Assembly: GCF_002591975.1 (NCBI RefSeq)
Contig: NZ_NVQE01000002.1
Location: forward strand, 62,001 to 126,000
Reading direction: 5' to 3'
Source of the DNA: Mycobacterium neglectum
GTDB lineage: Bacteria; Actinomycetota; Actinomycetes; Mycobacteriales; Mycobacteriaceae
Length of the DNA: 64,000 nt
A model generated the notes under the pieces. The model was not told where the DNA came from and made no database searches. It saw only the letters and a list, made by a program, of their open reading frames with translations. Shown in pieces: positions 38,125-50,654 of this stretch. Made by a program: the position numbers and the translations under genes. How positions within the stretch are numbered: position 1 is the stretch's first letter; every line of letters begins with the position of its first letter.

Positions 38125-39600
38125 TCAGGTGGAGGCCTTGGGTGAATGCTGGTGCAGGATCTCGCCGTGCATGTCCTCCAGCGATACACCCTTGGTCTCC
38201 ATCACCCAACGCCATACGAAGAGGCCCGATAGCACGGCGCAGAGCCCATAAAACCCGTAGGCCAAACCGAGATGCTCGCGCAGCCCCGGGAACGTGACCG
38301 TGATGAGCCAGTTGGCCGCCCATTGACCTGCCGCGGCGATGCCGAGCGCCGCAGCGCGGATGCGGTTGGGGAACATCTCGCCGAGCAGCACCCAGACCAC
38401 CGGCCCCCAGGACATGCCGAATGCCACCACGAACAGGTTGGCCGCGATCAACGCGATCACCCCGGAAGCTCCTGGAAGGCTCGGATTGCCGTCGGGGCCG
38501 ACAGTCGCGTTCGCGAAGATGACGGACATCGTGATGAGCGTGACGGCCATACCCGACGACCCGATGAGCAGCAGCGGCTTGCGCCCGATCTTGTCGATCA
38601 GCGCGATGGCGATCAGCGTCGTCAGCACGTTGATGACCGAGGTGATCACGGTATAGACCGCCGACTCGTCGGCGCTGAACCCGACCGCCTGCCACAGCAC
38701 GTTCGAGTAGTAGAAGATCACGTTGATGCCGACGAACTGTTGGAAGATCGACAACCCGAGGCCCACCCACACGATGCCGTAGATGCCGCCGGTCGGCTTC
38801 TTCAGATCGCGCAGCGACGGCTTGTCCTCGCGCTCCAGTGTCTCCTTGATGCGATCGATCGTGATTTCCAGGTTCTTCTCGCCGAGCAGCATGCTCAGCA
38901 CCCTGCGCGCTTCCGGAATCTTGTGGCTGGCAACGAGATACCGTGGTGACTCGGGAATGGTGAACGCCAGCACCCCGTACACGATGGCAGGGAGCGCCAT
39001 CGCGAGGAACATCCAGCGCCACGCGTCGAGCCCGAACCACAGCACCTCGTTGGGGCCGCCCGCTGCCCATTGCAACAGCCAGTTGACAACGAAGGAAGCA
39101 AAGATGCCCAACACGATGGCCAGCTGCTGCAACGATCCCAATCGGCCACGGATCCGCGGCGGCGATGTCTCGGCGATGTAGGCAGGCGCGATGACCGAGG
39201 CCACGCCGACGCCGATGCCGCCGACGATGCGGAACAGAACGACCGACCACACCTCATGCGCGAAGCCCGTTCCGAAGGCGCTGACGAGGAAGAGCACCGC
39301 CGCAATCTTCATGACCGAGATGCGGCCGATCATGTCGGCGATCCGTCCGGCGGTCATGGCCCCGGCCGCGGCTCCCAGCAGTGCCGATGCCACCGCGAAA
39401 CCGAGCTCAGCGTTGCCGATGCCGAAATCCTCTTGGATCGAGTCCACCGCGCCGTTGATCACCGCACTGTCGTAACCGAACAGCAGGCCACCCAGTGCGG
39501 CTACCGAAGCGATTCGTACGGCAGTCCCGCCCGATGAAAAATCATCGTCGGCGATCGGTAGTGAGGATTCGTCCCCGACGGGGGCATTGGAGCCTGCCAT
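38125..39600 (-). CDS. glcP: MFS sugar porter (GlcP-like glucose permease)
   Basis: A 491-residue, 12-helix major facilitator of the sugar porter family. The signatures are GYDSAVINGAVDSI in helix 1, GRISVMK and GRIADMIGR in the first half, RIVGGIGVGVASVIAPAYIAETSPPRIRGRL, PESPRYLV, QQFVGINVIFYYSNVL, DKIGRKPLLLIG and FPNRIRAAALG. It is expected to import a monosaccharide by proton symport. M. smegmatis has a glucose permease GlcP encoded near hisE and metH, from memory; the symbol is given on that basis. A CRP-type dyad lies 24 to 37 bases upstream of the ATG. Confidence 0.85.
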   Translation of the reverse strand: MAGSNAPVGDESSLPIADDDFSSGGTAVRIASVAALGGLLFGYDSAVINGAVDSIQEDFGIGNAELGFAVASALLGAAAGAMTAGRIADMIGRISVMKIAAVLFLVSAFGTGFAHEVWSVVLFRIVGGIGVGVASVIAPAYIAETSPPRIRGRLGSLQQLAIVLGIFASFVVNWLLQWAAGGPNEVLWFGLDAWRWMFLAMALPAIVYGVLAFTIPESPRYLVASHKIPEARRVLSMLLGEKNLEITIDRIKETLEREDKPSLRDLKKPTGGIYGIVWVGLGLSIFQQFVGINVIFYYSNVLWQAVGFSADESAVYTVITSVINVLTTLIAIALIDKIGRKPLLLIGSSGMAVTLITMSVIFANATVGPDGNPSLPGASGVIALIAANLFVVAFGMSWGPVVWVLLGEMFPNRIRAAALGIAAAGQWAANWLITVTFPGLREHLGLAYGFYGLCAVLSGLFVWRWVMETKGVSLEDMHGEILHQHSPKAST

Positions 39601-39623
39601 GGGCGTCCCTTTCGCAGCGTTGC

Positions 39624-39637
39624 GTGATCCGGGTCAC
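39624..39637. promoter_or_regulatory. CRP-type binding site upstream of the sugar porter
   Basis: GTGA-N6-TCAC is a perfect inner match to the CRP/GlxR consensus TGTGA-N6-TCACA. It lies in the 82-base gap between the HAD gene and the sugar porter gene, close to the start codon. The flanking bases deviate (C before, T after). Control of sugar uptake by cAMP-CRP would make biological sense. Confidence 0.45.
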
Positions 39638-39682
39638 TTGAGTACCCCCGTCTTACCACTGGCAAGCGCGCTGCGGGTGGAC

Positions 39683-40372
39683 TTACGCCGAGCGTTCTCC
39701 GATGCCACGGCTGAGGTCGACGTAGACCTGGCGGAGATCGGCGACCCCGACCCCGGTCAGCGAACTCAAATGTGCCCGCCGCCGTCCTGCGGGCACTTCG
39801 ACGTCATTGGGTACCACCAGCACCGGGCACCCCGCGCTTTCGGCCGCGGCGGTGCCGGTGACCGAGTCCTCGACCGCCAGGCACTCTGACGGGTCCAGCC
39901 CGAGTAGCGCGGCCGCCCGCTCATAGGCGTCGGGCGCCGGCTTGCCCTGCGGCACTTCGTCGCCGCATACCGACGCCGAAAAATAGTGCTCACCAATGCT
40001 TTTCAGGGCACGCTCGGTCAGCGCTCGCTGTGTGTTGGTGACCAGCGCCATCGGAGTCCGTTCGGCCGCAAGGGCTTCCAACAACTCACGCGCACCTGCG
40101 CACCACGGCAGCCCGCCGTCGAACAACTCCGCTGTGTATTCGTGCAGCCATCGGTCAGACTCCGCCATTGCCGCCGGATCGGGTTCCAGACCCAGGTCGG
40201 TATAGACGGTGCGGATGGTGTCCTCGGCCGACCCGCCCACCATCGAGGCGCGGACCTCGGGGGTGAGGCGCCCACCGTGGTACTCATAGAGCGCGGTCAA
40301 CGAGATGTCCCAGAGCTTCTCGGAGTCGACAAGCGTGCCGTCCATGTCGAACAGCACCGCTTTCATGCACAT
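39683..40372 (-). CDS. HAD-superfamily phosphatase, beta-phosphoglucomutase-like
   Basis: A 229-residue HAD hydrolase. Motif I is AVLFDMDGTLVDSEK near residue 5 with the nucleophile Asp. A helical cap domain follows. Motif II is MALVTNTQRA, motif III the Lys in PQGKPAPDAYERAA, and motif IV VEDSVTGTAAAESAG. It resembles the sugar-phosphate phosphatase or beta-PGM group. The start is the ATG reading MCMKAVLF; the next ATG two codons on is also possible. It diverges from the NmrA-like gene across 33 bases and precedes the sugar porter by 82. Confidence 0.88.
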   Translation of the reverse strand: MCMKAVLFDMDGTLVDSEKLWDISLTALYEYHGGRLTPEVRASMVGGSAEDTIRTVYTDLGLEPDPAAMAESDRWLHEYTAELFDGGLPWCAGARELLEALAAERTPMALVTNTQRALTERALKSIGEHYFSASVCGDEVPQGKPAPDAYERAAALLGLDPSECLAVEDSVTGTAAAESAGCPVLVVPNDVEVPAGRRRAHLSSLTGVGVADLRQVYVDLSRGIGERSA

Positions 40373-40405
40373 GATTGTGTCACGCGTCCCACGTACGGTG
40401 AAAAC

Positions 40406-41209
40406 ATGACCATTCTTGTGACCGGAGCCACAGGAAACATCGGCCGCCTCATGGTGAATCATCTGATCAACTTGGGTGCCAACGACATCCGCGCGCTGAC
40501 CAGAGATCCTGCCAGGGCGCAGCTGCCCGACGGCGTGACTGCGATCACCGGTTATCTTGGCGATCCCGAGTCCCTGCCTGCCGCGCTGGACGGAGTCGAA
40601 AGCTTGTATCTGGCGCCGCTGCCCAGAACACTGGATGTCACGCTCGACCTGTTCAAGCGGGCCGGCGTGGAATACGTGGTGGCACTGTCGGGTGCCGGCG
40701 ATTGGCAGGAACACGCTGACGCCATCTCAGCGTCCGGCCTCGTCAACACCCAACTCGGCCCCGGCGAGTTCACCGACAACTTCACGATCTGGTCCGAGCA
40801 GATCAAAGCGACACACACCGTTCGCGACCCGTACCCGTCGGTGATCGAGGCGCCAATCTCCATGGACGACATCGCCCGAGTCGCCGCTAGGCTACTGGTC
40901 CGACCTGACGAGTCGCACTACGGAAAGACGTATCCGATCACCGGCCCTGACGCGCTGACCCGCGCGCAGATCGCCGAACAGATCGGCGTGGGCATCGGTG
41001 TCGACGTCGTCTTCGCACAGTGCAGCAGAGCCGATGGCGAAGCAGCATTGCAACCGATTATGGGCGAATACGCACGCTGGTACCTGGACCAGATCGAGAC
41101 CGGTCTGGGCGAACCCCAACTGGCTAACCAGCTGGTCGCCGAGCTCACCGGCACGCCGGCCGAATCGGTCACGCAGTGGGCGGCGCGCAACGCAGAACTG
41201 TTCTCCTGA
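40406..41209 (+). CDS. NmrA-like NAD(P)-binding protein
   Basis: A 267-residue atypical SDR of the NmrA/TMR type. The N-terminus MTILVTGATGNIGRLMV is the dinucleotide-binding motif. The centre reads LFKRAGVEYVVALSGAGDW, and the C-terminal half is helical (LTRAQIAEQIGVGIGVDV). There is no clear YxxxK pair, consistent with a redox-sensing or quinone-reductase-like role rather than a classical dehydrogenase. It ends 39 bases before the convergent metH stop. Confidence 0.84.
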   Translation: MTILVTGATGNIGRLMVNHLINLGANDIRALTRDPARAQLPDGVTAITGYLGDPESLPAALDGVESLYLAPLPRTLDVTLDLFKRAGVEYVVALSGAGDWQEHADAISASGLVNTQLGPGEFTDNFTIWSEQIKATHTVRDPYPSVIEAPISMDDIARVAARLLVRPDESHYGKTYPITGPDALTRAQIAEQIGVGIGVDVVFAQCSRADGEAALQPIMGEYARWYLDQIETGLGEPQLANQLVAELTGTPAESVTQWAARNAELFS

Positions 41210-41248
41210 CTCAGCGTCACGCCGATACCGCTTGGGCGCATGTAGAGC

Positions 41249-44998
<3,750 letters not shown>

Positions 44999-45005
44999 GT
45001 GCACT

Positions 45006-45022
45006 CCTTCCGTAGCGGAAGG
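45006..45022 (-). promoter_or_regulatory. Hairpin over the metH ribosome binding site
   Basis: A perfect 7-bp stem, CCTTCCG and CGGAAGG, with a three-base loop. It sits eight bases upstream of the chosen metH start. The 3' arm is the ribosome binding site itself (GGAAGGAG), so folding would hide it. It does not look like a full cobalamin or SAM riboswitch; only this local stem is visible. Confidence 0.5.
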
Positions 45023-45201
45023 CGTCCTTAACTCTGCCGAGCGTGGCGGATGCCGGCAGACACCGGCGAACCGTTGCAACGCCTCTCGACGGAGAAAAGT
45101 CTACCGTCGTCACTTGATCGACGGCTGGGACGTCCAATTCGGTGCCGCGACCCGCTTGGCGATGACACTCGCGGGTGCCCGGCAGGGCTTACGCTTGGCT
45201 G

Positions 45202-46068
45202 GTGGCCGGTCCGGACATGCCCGAACTCAACGACACCATCGTCGTCGCGGCCTTCGAAGGCTGGAATGACGCCGGTGATGCGGCGAGCGACGCGCTGGAG
45301 CATCTGGATGCGATCTGGGAGGCCGAGCCGATCGTTGAGATCGACGACGAGGCCTACTACGACTACCAGGTCAACCGGCCGGTGATTCGGCAGGTCGACG
45401 GCGTGACCCGCGAGTTGGTGTGGCCGTCGATGCGGATCTCGCACTGCCGCCCCCCCGGGTCGAACCGCGACATCGTGCTGATGCACGGCGTCGAGCCCAA
45501 TATGCGCTGGCGCACGTTCTGTGCCGAGTTGTTGGCGATCGCCGACAAGCTCAACGTGCAGACGGTCGTCATCCTGGGTGCGCTGCTCGCCGACACCCCG
45601 CACACTCGCCCGGTGCCGGTGTCCGGCGCGGCGTACTCGTCCGACTCGGCGAAGATGTTCGGGCTGGAGGAGACGCGCTATGAGGGCCCGACAGGTATCG
45701 CCGGCGTATTCCAGGACGCGTGTGTGCAAGCCGGTATCCCCGCGGTGACGTTCTGGGCGGCTGTCCCCCACTACGTGTCGCAGCCGCCGAGCCCCAAGGC
45801 CACCGTGGCGCTGCTGCGTCGCGTCGAGGACGTCCTCGACATCGAGGTGCCACTTGCCGACCTGCCTACGCAGGCCGAGGAGTGGGAGCTGGCGGTGTCC
45901 GAGATGACGACCGAGGACGACGACATCGCTGAATACGTGCAGTCGCTGGAAGAACGCGGCGACGCCGAAGTAGACATGCACGAGGCGGTCGGCAAGATCG
46001 ACGGCGATGCCCTGGCCGCCGAGTTCGAGCGCTATCTACGCCGACGCGGGCCGGGCTTCGGGCGCTAG
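45202..46068 (+). CDS. PAC2-family protein (Rv2125 type)
   Basis: A 288-residue protein of the PAC2 (proteasome assembly chaperone 2-like) family. It begins ELNDTIVVAAFEGWNDAGDAASDALEHL. RDIVLMHGVEPNMRWRTFCAELL and VVILGALLADTPHTRPVPVSG are the family core. The C-terminal quarter is acidic and helical. The biochemical role in bacteria is unknown, and no chaperone function should be assumed from the name. Two starts are possible, GTG 45202 (used) and ATG 45217. The stop codon is inside the first unit of the 28-bp repeat. Confidence 0.88.
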   Translation: MAGPDMPELNDTIVVAAFEGWNDAGDAASDALEHLDAIWEAEPIVEIDDEAYYDYQVNRPVIRQVDGVTRELVWPSMRISHCRPPGSNRDIVLMHGVEPNMRWRTFCAELLAIADKLNVQTVVILGALLADTPHTRPVPVSGAAYSSDSAKMFGLEETRYEGPTGIAGVFQDACVQAGIPAVTFWAAVPHYVSQPPSPKATVALLRRVEDVLDIEVPLADLPTQAEEWELAVSEMTTEDDDIAEYVQSLEERGDAEVDMHEAVGKIDGDALAAEFERYLRRRGPGFGR

Positions 46069-46075
46069 CCCGAAG
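46056..46075 (+). terminator. Hairpin at the end of the PAC2 gene
   Basis: An 8-bp stem, CTTCGGGC and GCCCGAAG, with a GCTA loop that contains part of the TAG stop. No T-run follows. It probably ends transcription of the PAC2 gene, and its 3' half has been copied downstream as a tandem repeat. Confidence 0.55.
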
Positions 46076-46152
46076 AACCAGCACAGCGGGCGCTAGCCCG
46101 AAGAACCAGCACAGCGGGCGCTAGCCCGAAGAACCAGCACAGCGGGCGCTAG
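46060..46152. repeat. 28-bp tandem repeat, about 3.3 copies
   Basis: Three identical 28-bp units occupy 46060-46087, 46088-46115 and 46116-46143, followed by a nine-base partial unit. Each unit contains GGGCGCTAGCCCGAAGAACC and can form a five-bp stem CGGGC/GCCCG with a GCTA loop. The array exactly fills the space between two convergent genes and includes the PAC2 stop codon. No spacers differ between units, so it is not a CRISPR array. Confidence 0.95.
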
Positions 46153-46153
46153 G

Positions 46154-47587
46154 TCAAACCTTTTCGGGTGAAGGCGCCTTCCAGACTCCGTTGAGCGCAT
46201 CGGGTTTGGGCCAGTACAGCCGCAGCACCACCTGAAACGGGCCCTCGGGCGCCGGTAGCCAGTTGGATTCCTTCTCGATTCCCGGCGACGCGTGCTGAAG
46301 ATAGATCGTGTAGCCGCCGTCGGAGTCGGGCACCAGGCTGGGCAGCATCGGCGAGTTGACGAGGTAGCGCTTCATCGGGTTCTCGACCAGCAGGCTCTGC
46401 GGAAGCTCGTACATGGTCAGCGACCAGAATGCATTGACGGGCGGAAGTTGATCCTTGGCGAACCGATAGATGTAGTTGTTGGCGCCGGTCAGCGGCGCAC
46501 CAGCGGAGTCGATGCTCGCACCCGGATAGATCGCTTCGTCGGCGGTGTTGCCATAGATACCGAAGGCTGCGCCCGCCATTCGGTAGAGATAATTGCCCTT
46601 GAGATCGGCTGCGGTACCGAAGAATTGAGCCGAGCCCACTTCGCCGGTGTCCATCTTCTCTTGCTTGAGGGTATCCAGTTCGGCCCAGGCGTCGGCCATT
46701 CCGCCCTCGACCGCGGTTCTCGTCTCCGGCGTCAACTTGTTGGCGTCGAAATCTCCGTCGGGGCGAATGCCGATGGTGGCGAAACGGGCGCGCAACTGCT
46801 CCTCCGCGGGCGGCGTCGGCGCGAATCCAAGCAGGAAATTCAGGATCTCGAAGAACTGCGGCGAGGTCTTCTGCTGATCGCGGGTCAGCGGCGGGACGAA
46901 GTCGATCGATGGGGCGGGCGCAGGCGGTGGTTGATTGAGGAACACCGACAGTGGTGTCACCTGGTAGCCGGCTTGGATCTTCTTGACCTGGTCGATATCC
47001 GAGGGCCCGAACAGTTGGGTGCGATACAGCACCAATGCGAGATCGGTGTCGGACTTTATGACCTCGTTGATGCCCTCAGGCTTCTCGCCCTGCCAATTCG
47101 GGCCAGCCAGAAGATATTTCCCTCCGCCGTTGCCCGTCGTGCGACTTCCTACGTAGGCCATGTTGTAGGTGTAGAGGTCGACGAACTGAAGAGAGTAGTA
47201 GCGGTCCTGCTCGATGGGAGGAACCGTCAGCACCAGCGGTTCGGCGCGTAGATCGGCGCCGACGGCGGAGTACGGCGTGTCGGAATTCGGCGTTTGGACC
47301 GCCTTGTCCTCAGGTGTGTACACCTCTGCGCTGCTATGTATTTCGTTCCAAGAACCCTTGTACTCGGGATCGTCTTTGTTGACGAAGTAGGAGTACATCA
47401 CCCGGTAGTTGTCGACCATCGGGAAGCCGTAGACGTAAGCCTCTTTGGCGATGGCGCGGGTCTGCTCAGGTGTGACGGCAGCAGGAGTCGGTGGTGGCGT
47501 CGACGTCGCAGCCTCCTCGTCCTTGCTGGTGCTACAGCCCGCCAACAGCATGAGCGATGCAACAACGATCGCAATGCAACGCCGCAC
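46154..47587 (-). CDS. Lipoprotein with DUF1254/DUF1214 domains
   Basis: A 477-residue predicted lipoprotein. The signal peptide VRRCIAIVVASLMLLAGCS has a lipobox LLAGC with Cys at residue 18. DUF1254 follows (AKEAYVYGFPMVDNYRVMY, QTPNSDTPYSAVGADLR, DRYYSLQFVDLYTYNMAYVGSR). DUF1214 lies at the C-terminus (NAFWSLTMYE, YTIYLQHASPG, ESNWLPAPEGPFQVVLRLYWP). Such proteins are common in mycobacteria; the function is unknown. I chose the GTG that overlaps the upstream SDR stop by one base (TAGTG). The open frame further upstream lies inside the SDR gene. Confidence 0.88.
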   Translation of the reverse strand: MRRCIAIVVASLMLLAGCSTSKDEEAATSTPPPTPAAVTPEQTRAIAKEAYVYGFPMVDNYRVMYSYFVNKDDPEYKGSWNEIHSSAEVYTPEDKAVQTPNSDTPYSAVGADLRAEPLVLTVPPIEQDRYYSLQFVDLYTYNMAYVGSRTTGNGGGKYLLAGPNWQGEKPEGINEVIKSDTDLALVLYRTQLFGPSDIDQVKKIQAGYQVTPLSVFLNQPPPAPAPSIDFVPPLTRDQQKTSPQFFEILNFLLGFAPTPPAEEQLRARFATIGIRPDGDFDANKLTPETRTAVEGGMADAWAELDTLKQEKMDTGEVGSAQFFGTAADLKGNYLYRMAGAAFGIYGNTADEAIYPGASIDSAGAPLTGANNYIYRFAKDQLPPVNAFWSLTMYELPQSLLVENPMKRYLVNSPMLPSLVPDSDGGYTIYLQHASPGIEKESNWLPAPEGPFQVVLRLYWPKPDALNGVWKAPSPEKV

Positions 47588-48462
47588 TACTTCTCCAATG
47601 CCTCGGTACGAGCACTCACGCTTCGGCCGAGGGCCACGGCTTCCGCGTCCATCATCGGCAACAGCTCTGGAACATGCTTCATCGTGAGCGATTCGCCCAG
47701 CCGGGAAGACAGCACTGGCTTCAACCACCGTAGGAGCCCGACGAAGCGCGGGCAGTTGATCTGACGTTTGCGGTTCTCGATACCCGCCACGAAGATCTCA
47801 CCGCACTTGTCGATCGATGTGGTTTTACCCAACGGTCCTGGCAGTCTTCGCAGCATCTCCCGGAAAGCCTCCGAATCGGCTTTGCCCTCGCGGACCATCG
47901 GCGTGTCGATCCACAGCATGTGCGCCGATCCGACGGCCACCCCACGGTGCGCGACCTCCATGCGCAAAGCATTGGCGAAGTGTTCGACTCCGGCCTTCGA
48001 GGTGTCGTAGGGCACCATGCCCGCGGCGGCGGCGTAGGCGGCCGCCGATGACACGATCAGCACGTAGCCGCGACGCTCGATCACCGACGGCAGCGCCGCG
48101 CGCACAGTGTGAAAGACCCCCATGACGTTCACATCGATCAATGTTTTGAACGCGGCCGGATCGACGCCGAGGACGGACCCGGTGGTCGCGATTCCGGCAT
48201 TGGCCATCACGACGTCGATCCCGCCGAACCGCTCCACGCCGACAGCGACGGCGGCCTGCATGGCTGCCAGATCGCGGACGTCGGCAACGACAGTAAGGAC
48301 CCGGTCACCGCCCAACTTGGCCGCCAGCTCATCGAGAAGGCCTTTGTCCAGGTCGGTCAGTACCAGATTGGCGCCCTTGCTGTGCAGGCGTCGGGCCACG
48401 TCCGCGCCGATACCGTTCGCACCACCGGTGATGAGGACGACTTTACCGCTGAGTGAACTCAT
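47587..48462 (-). CDS. Short-chain dehydrogenase/reductase
   Basis: A 291-residue classical SDR. The cofactor motif is VVLITGGANGIGADVARRL, followed by VVADVRD and VMANAGIATTG. The catalytic triad region is IVSSAAAYAAAAGMVPYDTSKAG. The C-terminal extension (LKPVLSSRLGESLTMKHVPEL) is typical of the mycobacterial SDR subfamily with around 290 residues. Substrate unknown. The chosen ATG is MSSLSGKVVLITGG. It is coupled to the DUF1254 lipoprotein gene by a one-base overlap. Confidence 0.9.
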   Translation of the reverse strand: MSSLSGKVVLITGGANGIGADVARRLHSKGANLVLTDLDKGLLDELAAKLGGDRVLTVVADVRDLAAMQAAVAVGVERFGGIDVVMANAGIATTGSVLGVDPAAFKTLIDVNVMGVFHTVRAALPSVIERRGYVLIVSSAAAYAAAAGMVPYDTSKAGVEHFANALRMEVAHRGVAVGSAHMLWIDTPMVREGKADSEAFREMLRRLPGPLGKTTSIDKCGEIFVAGIENRKRQINCPRFVGLLRWLKPVLSSRLGESLTMKHVPELLPMMDAEAVALGRSVSARTEALEK

Positions 48463-48504
48463 GTCGGTCAAACGTACTCTGCGCGCCGACGGCACGAGCA
48501 TGAT

Positions 48505-49743
48505 CTACAGCTTGATACCGAGCAGCGTGTCGACAGCCGCGGCCACCACCCGCGGCGCCTCGGGATCGTGTCCGCCATAGGTGAGCGCATCCGTGGTCCA
48601 ACCATCAAGTGCAGCAAGCGCTTTCGGGGTATCAAGATCGTCGGCCAGATAGCGGCGGACGCGGGCCACCACGTCACCCGCATCAGGCCCGGCAGGCATC
48701 GCGGCAGCGCGGCGCCAGCGCTGCAACCGGTCGTTGGCCTCGTCGAGAACGGCCTGACTCCAGGAGCGGTCGGCGCGGTAATGGCCCGCAAACAGACCCA
48801 ACCGGATAGCCGCGGGATCGACGCCATCGGCGCGCAACCGCGACACCAGCACCAGGTTGCCCCGGCTCTTGCTCATCTTGTGCCCGTCCCAGCCGATCAT
48901 GCCCGCGTGCACGTAATGGCGCGCAAATCGCCGCTCCCCCGTGACGGATTCGGCATGTGCGGCGGAGAACTCATGGTGCGGAAATATCAGATCAGACCCG
49001 CCGCCCTGGATATCCAGATCGGTGCCGATGCGGCTCAGCGCAATCGCGGCGCATTCGACGTGCCAGCCGGGCCGCCCGGCGCCGAATGGCGATGGCCAGC
49101 TCGGTTCACCGGGACGCTCGGCCCGCCACAACAACGCGTCGAGGGCGTCGCCCTTGCCGGACCGGTCGGGGTCGCCGCCGCGCTCGGCGAAGAGCCGCAT
49201 CATGGTGTCGCGGTCATAGCCCGATTCGTAACCGAACTGGGGCGTGGCGTCGGCGCGGAAGTAGACGTCGGGGTATTCAACGTCATCGGCGATGTAGGCC
49301 GAGCCCGCGGCCAGCAGCTTTTCGACGACCTCGATGACCTCAGCGATCGCCTCGGTGGCCGCAACGTAATCGTGCGGGGGCAGCACCCGCAGGGCCGCCA
49401 TGTCCTCGCGGAACAGCTGGGTCTCCCGGTCGCCCAGCTCGCGCCAGCCGATGCCGTCGCGCTCGGCCCGTTCGAACAGCGGGTCGTCGACGTCGGTGAT
49501 GTTCTGCACGTAATGCACCTGATGGCCGGAGTCCAGCCACACCCGGTAGACCAGATCGAACGTCAGGTAGGTGGCAGCGTGGCCCAGGTGGGTCGCGTCG
49601 TACGGGGTGATACCGCAGACGTACATGGTGGCGACGTCGCCTGCGGTGACCGGACGTACCTGCCGGTCAGCGCTGTCGTAGAGGCGCAACTGCGGACCGC
49701 GGCCCTCGAGAGCCGGAACGGTCGGGGCCGCCCACGATTTCAT
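48505..49743 (-). CDS. mshC: L-cysteine:1D-myo-inositol 2-amino-2-deoxy-alpha-D-glucopyranoside ligase
   Basis: A 412-residue ligase that joins cysteine to GlcN-inositol in mycothiol synthesis. It is derived from cysteinyl-tRNA synthetase. [20 protein letters not shown] holds the Zn Cys and the HIGH-like motif. [15 protein letters not shown] supplies further Zn ligands, with FPHHEF, and KMSKSRGN is the second ATP motif. It lacks the full anticodon-binding C-terminus of CysRS, as expected for MshC. The start is the ATG giving [10 protein letters not shown], matching the M. tuberculosis form. cysQ lies 56 bases upstream in the same direction. Confidence 0.96.
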   Translation of the reverse strand: MKSWAAPTVPALEGRGPQLRLYDSADRQVRPVTAGDVATMYVCGITPYDATHLGHAATYLTFDLVYRVWLDSGHQVHYVQNITDVDDPLFERAERDGIGWRELGDRETQLFREDMAALRVLPPHDYVAATEAIAEVIEVVEKLLAAGSAYIADDVEYPDVYFRADATPQFGYESGYDRDTMMRLFAERGGDPDRSGKGDALDALLWRAERPGEPSWPSPFGAGRPGWHVECAAIALSRIGTDLDIQGGGSDLIFPHHEFSAAHAESVTGERRFARHYVHAGMIGWDGHKMSKSRGNLVLVSRLRADGVDPAAIRLGLFAGHYRADRSWSQAVLDEANDRLQRWRRAAAMPAGPDAGDVVARVRRYLADDLDTPKALAALDGWTTDALTYGGHDPEAPRVVAAAVDTLLGIKL

Positions 49744-49799
49744 AGCGTCGACTTTAGGCATCGGGAGGATCGACACCGCGACCGGCCGATTCATTCCCG

Positions 49800-50573
49800 T
49801 CAACGGTTCTTGTAGGCCGACAAGATGCCCTCGAGCAGCACATCGGCCAGCTCAGCCCGGCACATCAGTAGGTCGGGCAGGTAGGGGTCGGCTCGGTTGT
49901 AGATCAGTGGCGAGCCGTCCAGCCGGGTGGCATGCATTCCGGCGGCCGCCACCACTCCAGCAGGCGCCGCCGAATCCCACTCCCACTGGCCACCGGCGTG
50001 GAGGTACGCGTCGACGTCGCCGCGGACGACTGCCATGGCCTTGGCGCCCGCCGACCCGATGCGCACGAGCCTGATGTCGAGGCGGTCGCGTAACCACCAC
50101 AGCACCGGCGGTGGCCGGCTGGCGCTGGCCGTGATGAGGATTGGGCCCTCGGCGCGCGGCGGCGGTGGGGACACCGTGTCGGTGCGGTACACCTCGCCGC
50201 GCGCGGGCAGCGCCACGGCGGCGTCGGTGATGCCGCCGCCGTGCGGACCGTTGTCGCGCTGCCAGAGTGCGACGTGTACAGCCCAATCCGTTCGGCCGGG
50301 CATCGAGAACTCGCGGGTGCCGTCGACGGGGTCGACGATCCAGACGCGATCAGCCTGAACACGGGAAATGTCGTCGGTCGCCTCCTCGGACAGCACGGCG
50401 TCGTCAGGTCGCTCGGCACGCAGTCGGTCGAGGATCAGGGTGTTGGCCCGCCTGTCGCCGGCGTCGCCGAGGTCATAGGGGTCGTAGAAGCCGATCTCGT
50501 CGCGCACGGCCAGCAACAGTTCACCGGCATCTTTGGCCACCTCGGCGGCCAGTGCCGCATCGGTCGCACTCAC
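49800..50573 (-). CDS. cysQ: 3'-phosphoadenosine 5'-phosphate phosphatase CysQ
   Basis: A 257-residue Li-sensitive inositol-monophosphatase-fold enzyme, homologue of Rv2131c, which removes the 3'-phosphate from PAP(S) in sulfate assimilation. Metal ligands are visible: Glu-Glu in [10 protein letters not shown], then [12 protein letters not shown], and Asp in [13 protein letters not shown]. Start is GTG. Placement directly upstream of mshC groups sulfur and mycothiol genes. Confidence 0.92.
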   Translation of the reverse strand: MSATDAALAAEVAKDAGELLLAVRDEIGFYDPYDLGDAGDRRANTLILDRLRAERPDDAVLSEEATDDISRVQADRVWIVDPVDGTREFSMPGRTDWAVHVALWQRDNGPHGGGITDAAVALPARGEVYRTDTVSPPPPRAEGPILITASASRPPPVLWWLRDRLDIRLVRIGSAGAKAMAVVRGDVDAYLHAGGQWEWDSAAPAGVVAAAGMHATRLDGSPLIYNRADPYLPDLLMCRAELADVLLEGILSAYKNR

Positions 50574-50654
50574 CGGCCAAGTAGATCACGGAGGTTTAGC
50601 TCGTCGCGGCAGTGGAATCCTGTTGCTCGTCGAACCCGGGGGTTCGAGGAGGTG

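Noticed and set aside
45202..46068. A proteasome assembly chaperone acting with PrcAB
   Set aside because: The PAC2 name comes from a eukaryotic relative. The gene is about 25 kb from prcBA and no sequence evidence ties it to the proteasome.
46060..46152. Regular 28-bp repeats as a CRISPR array
   Set aside because: Units are directly adjacent with no unique spacers, and no cas genes are nearby. It is a plain tandem repeat.
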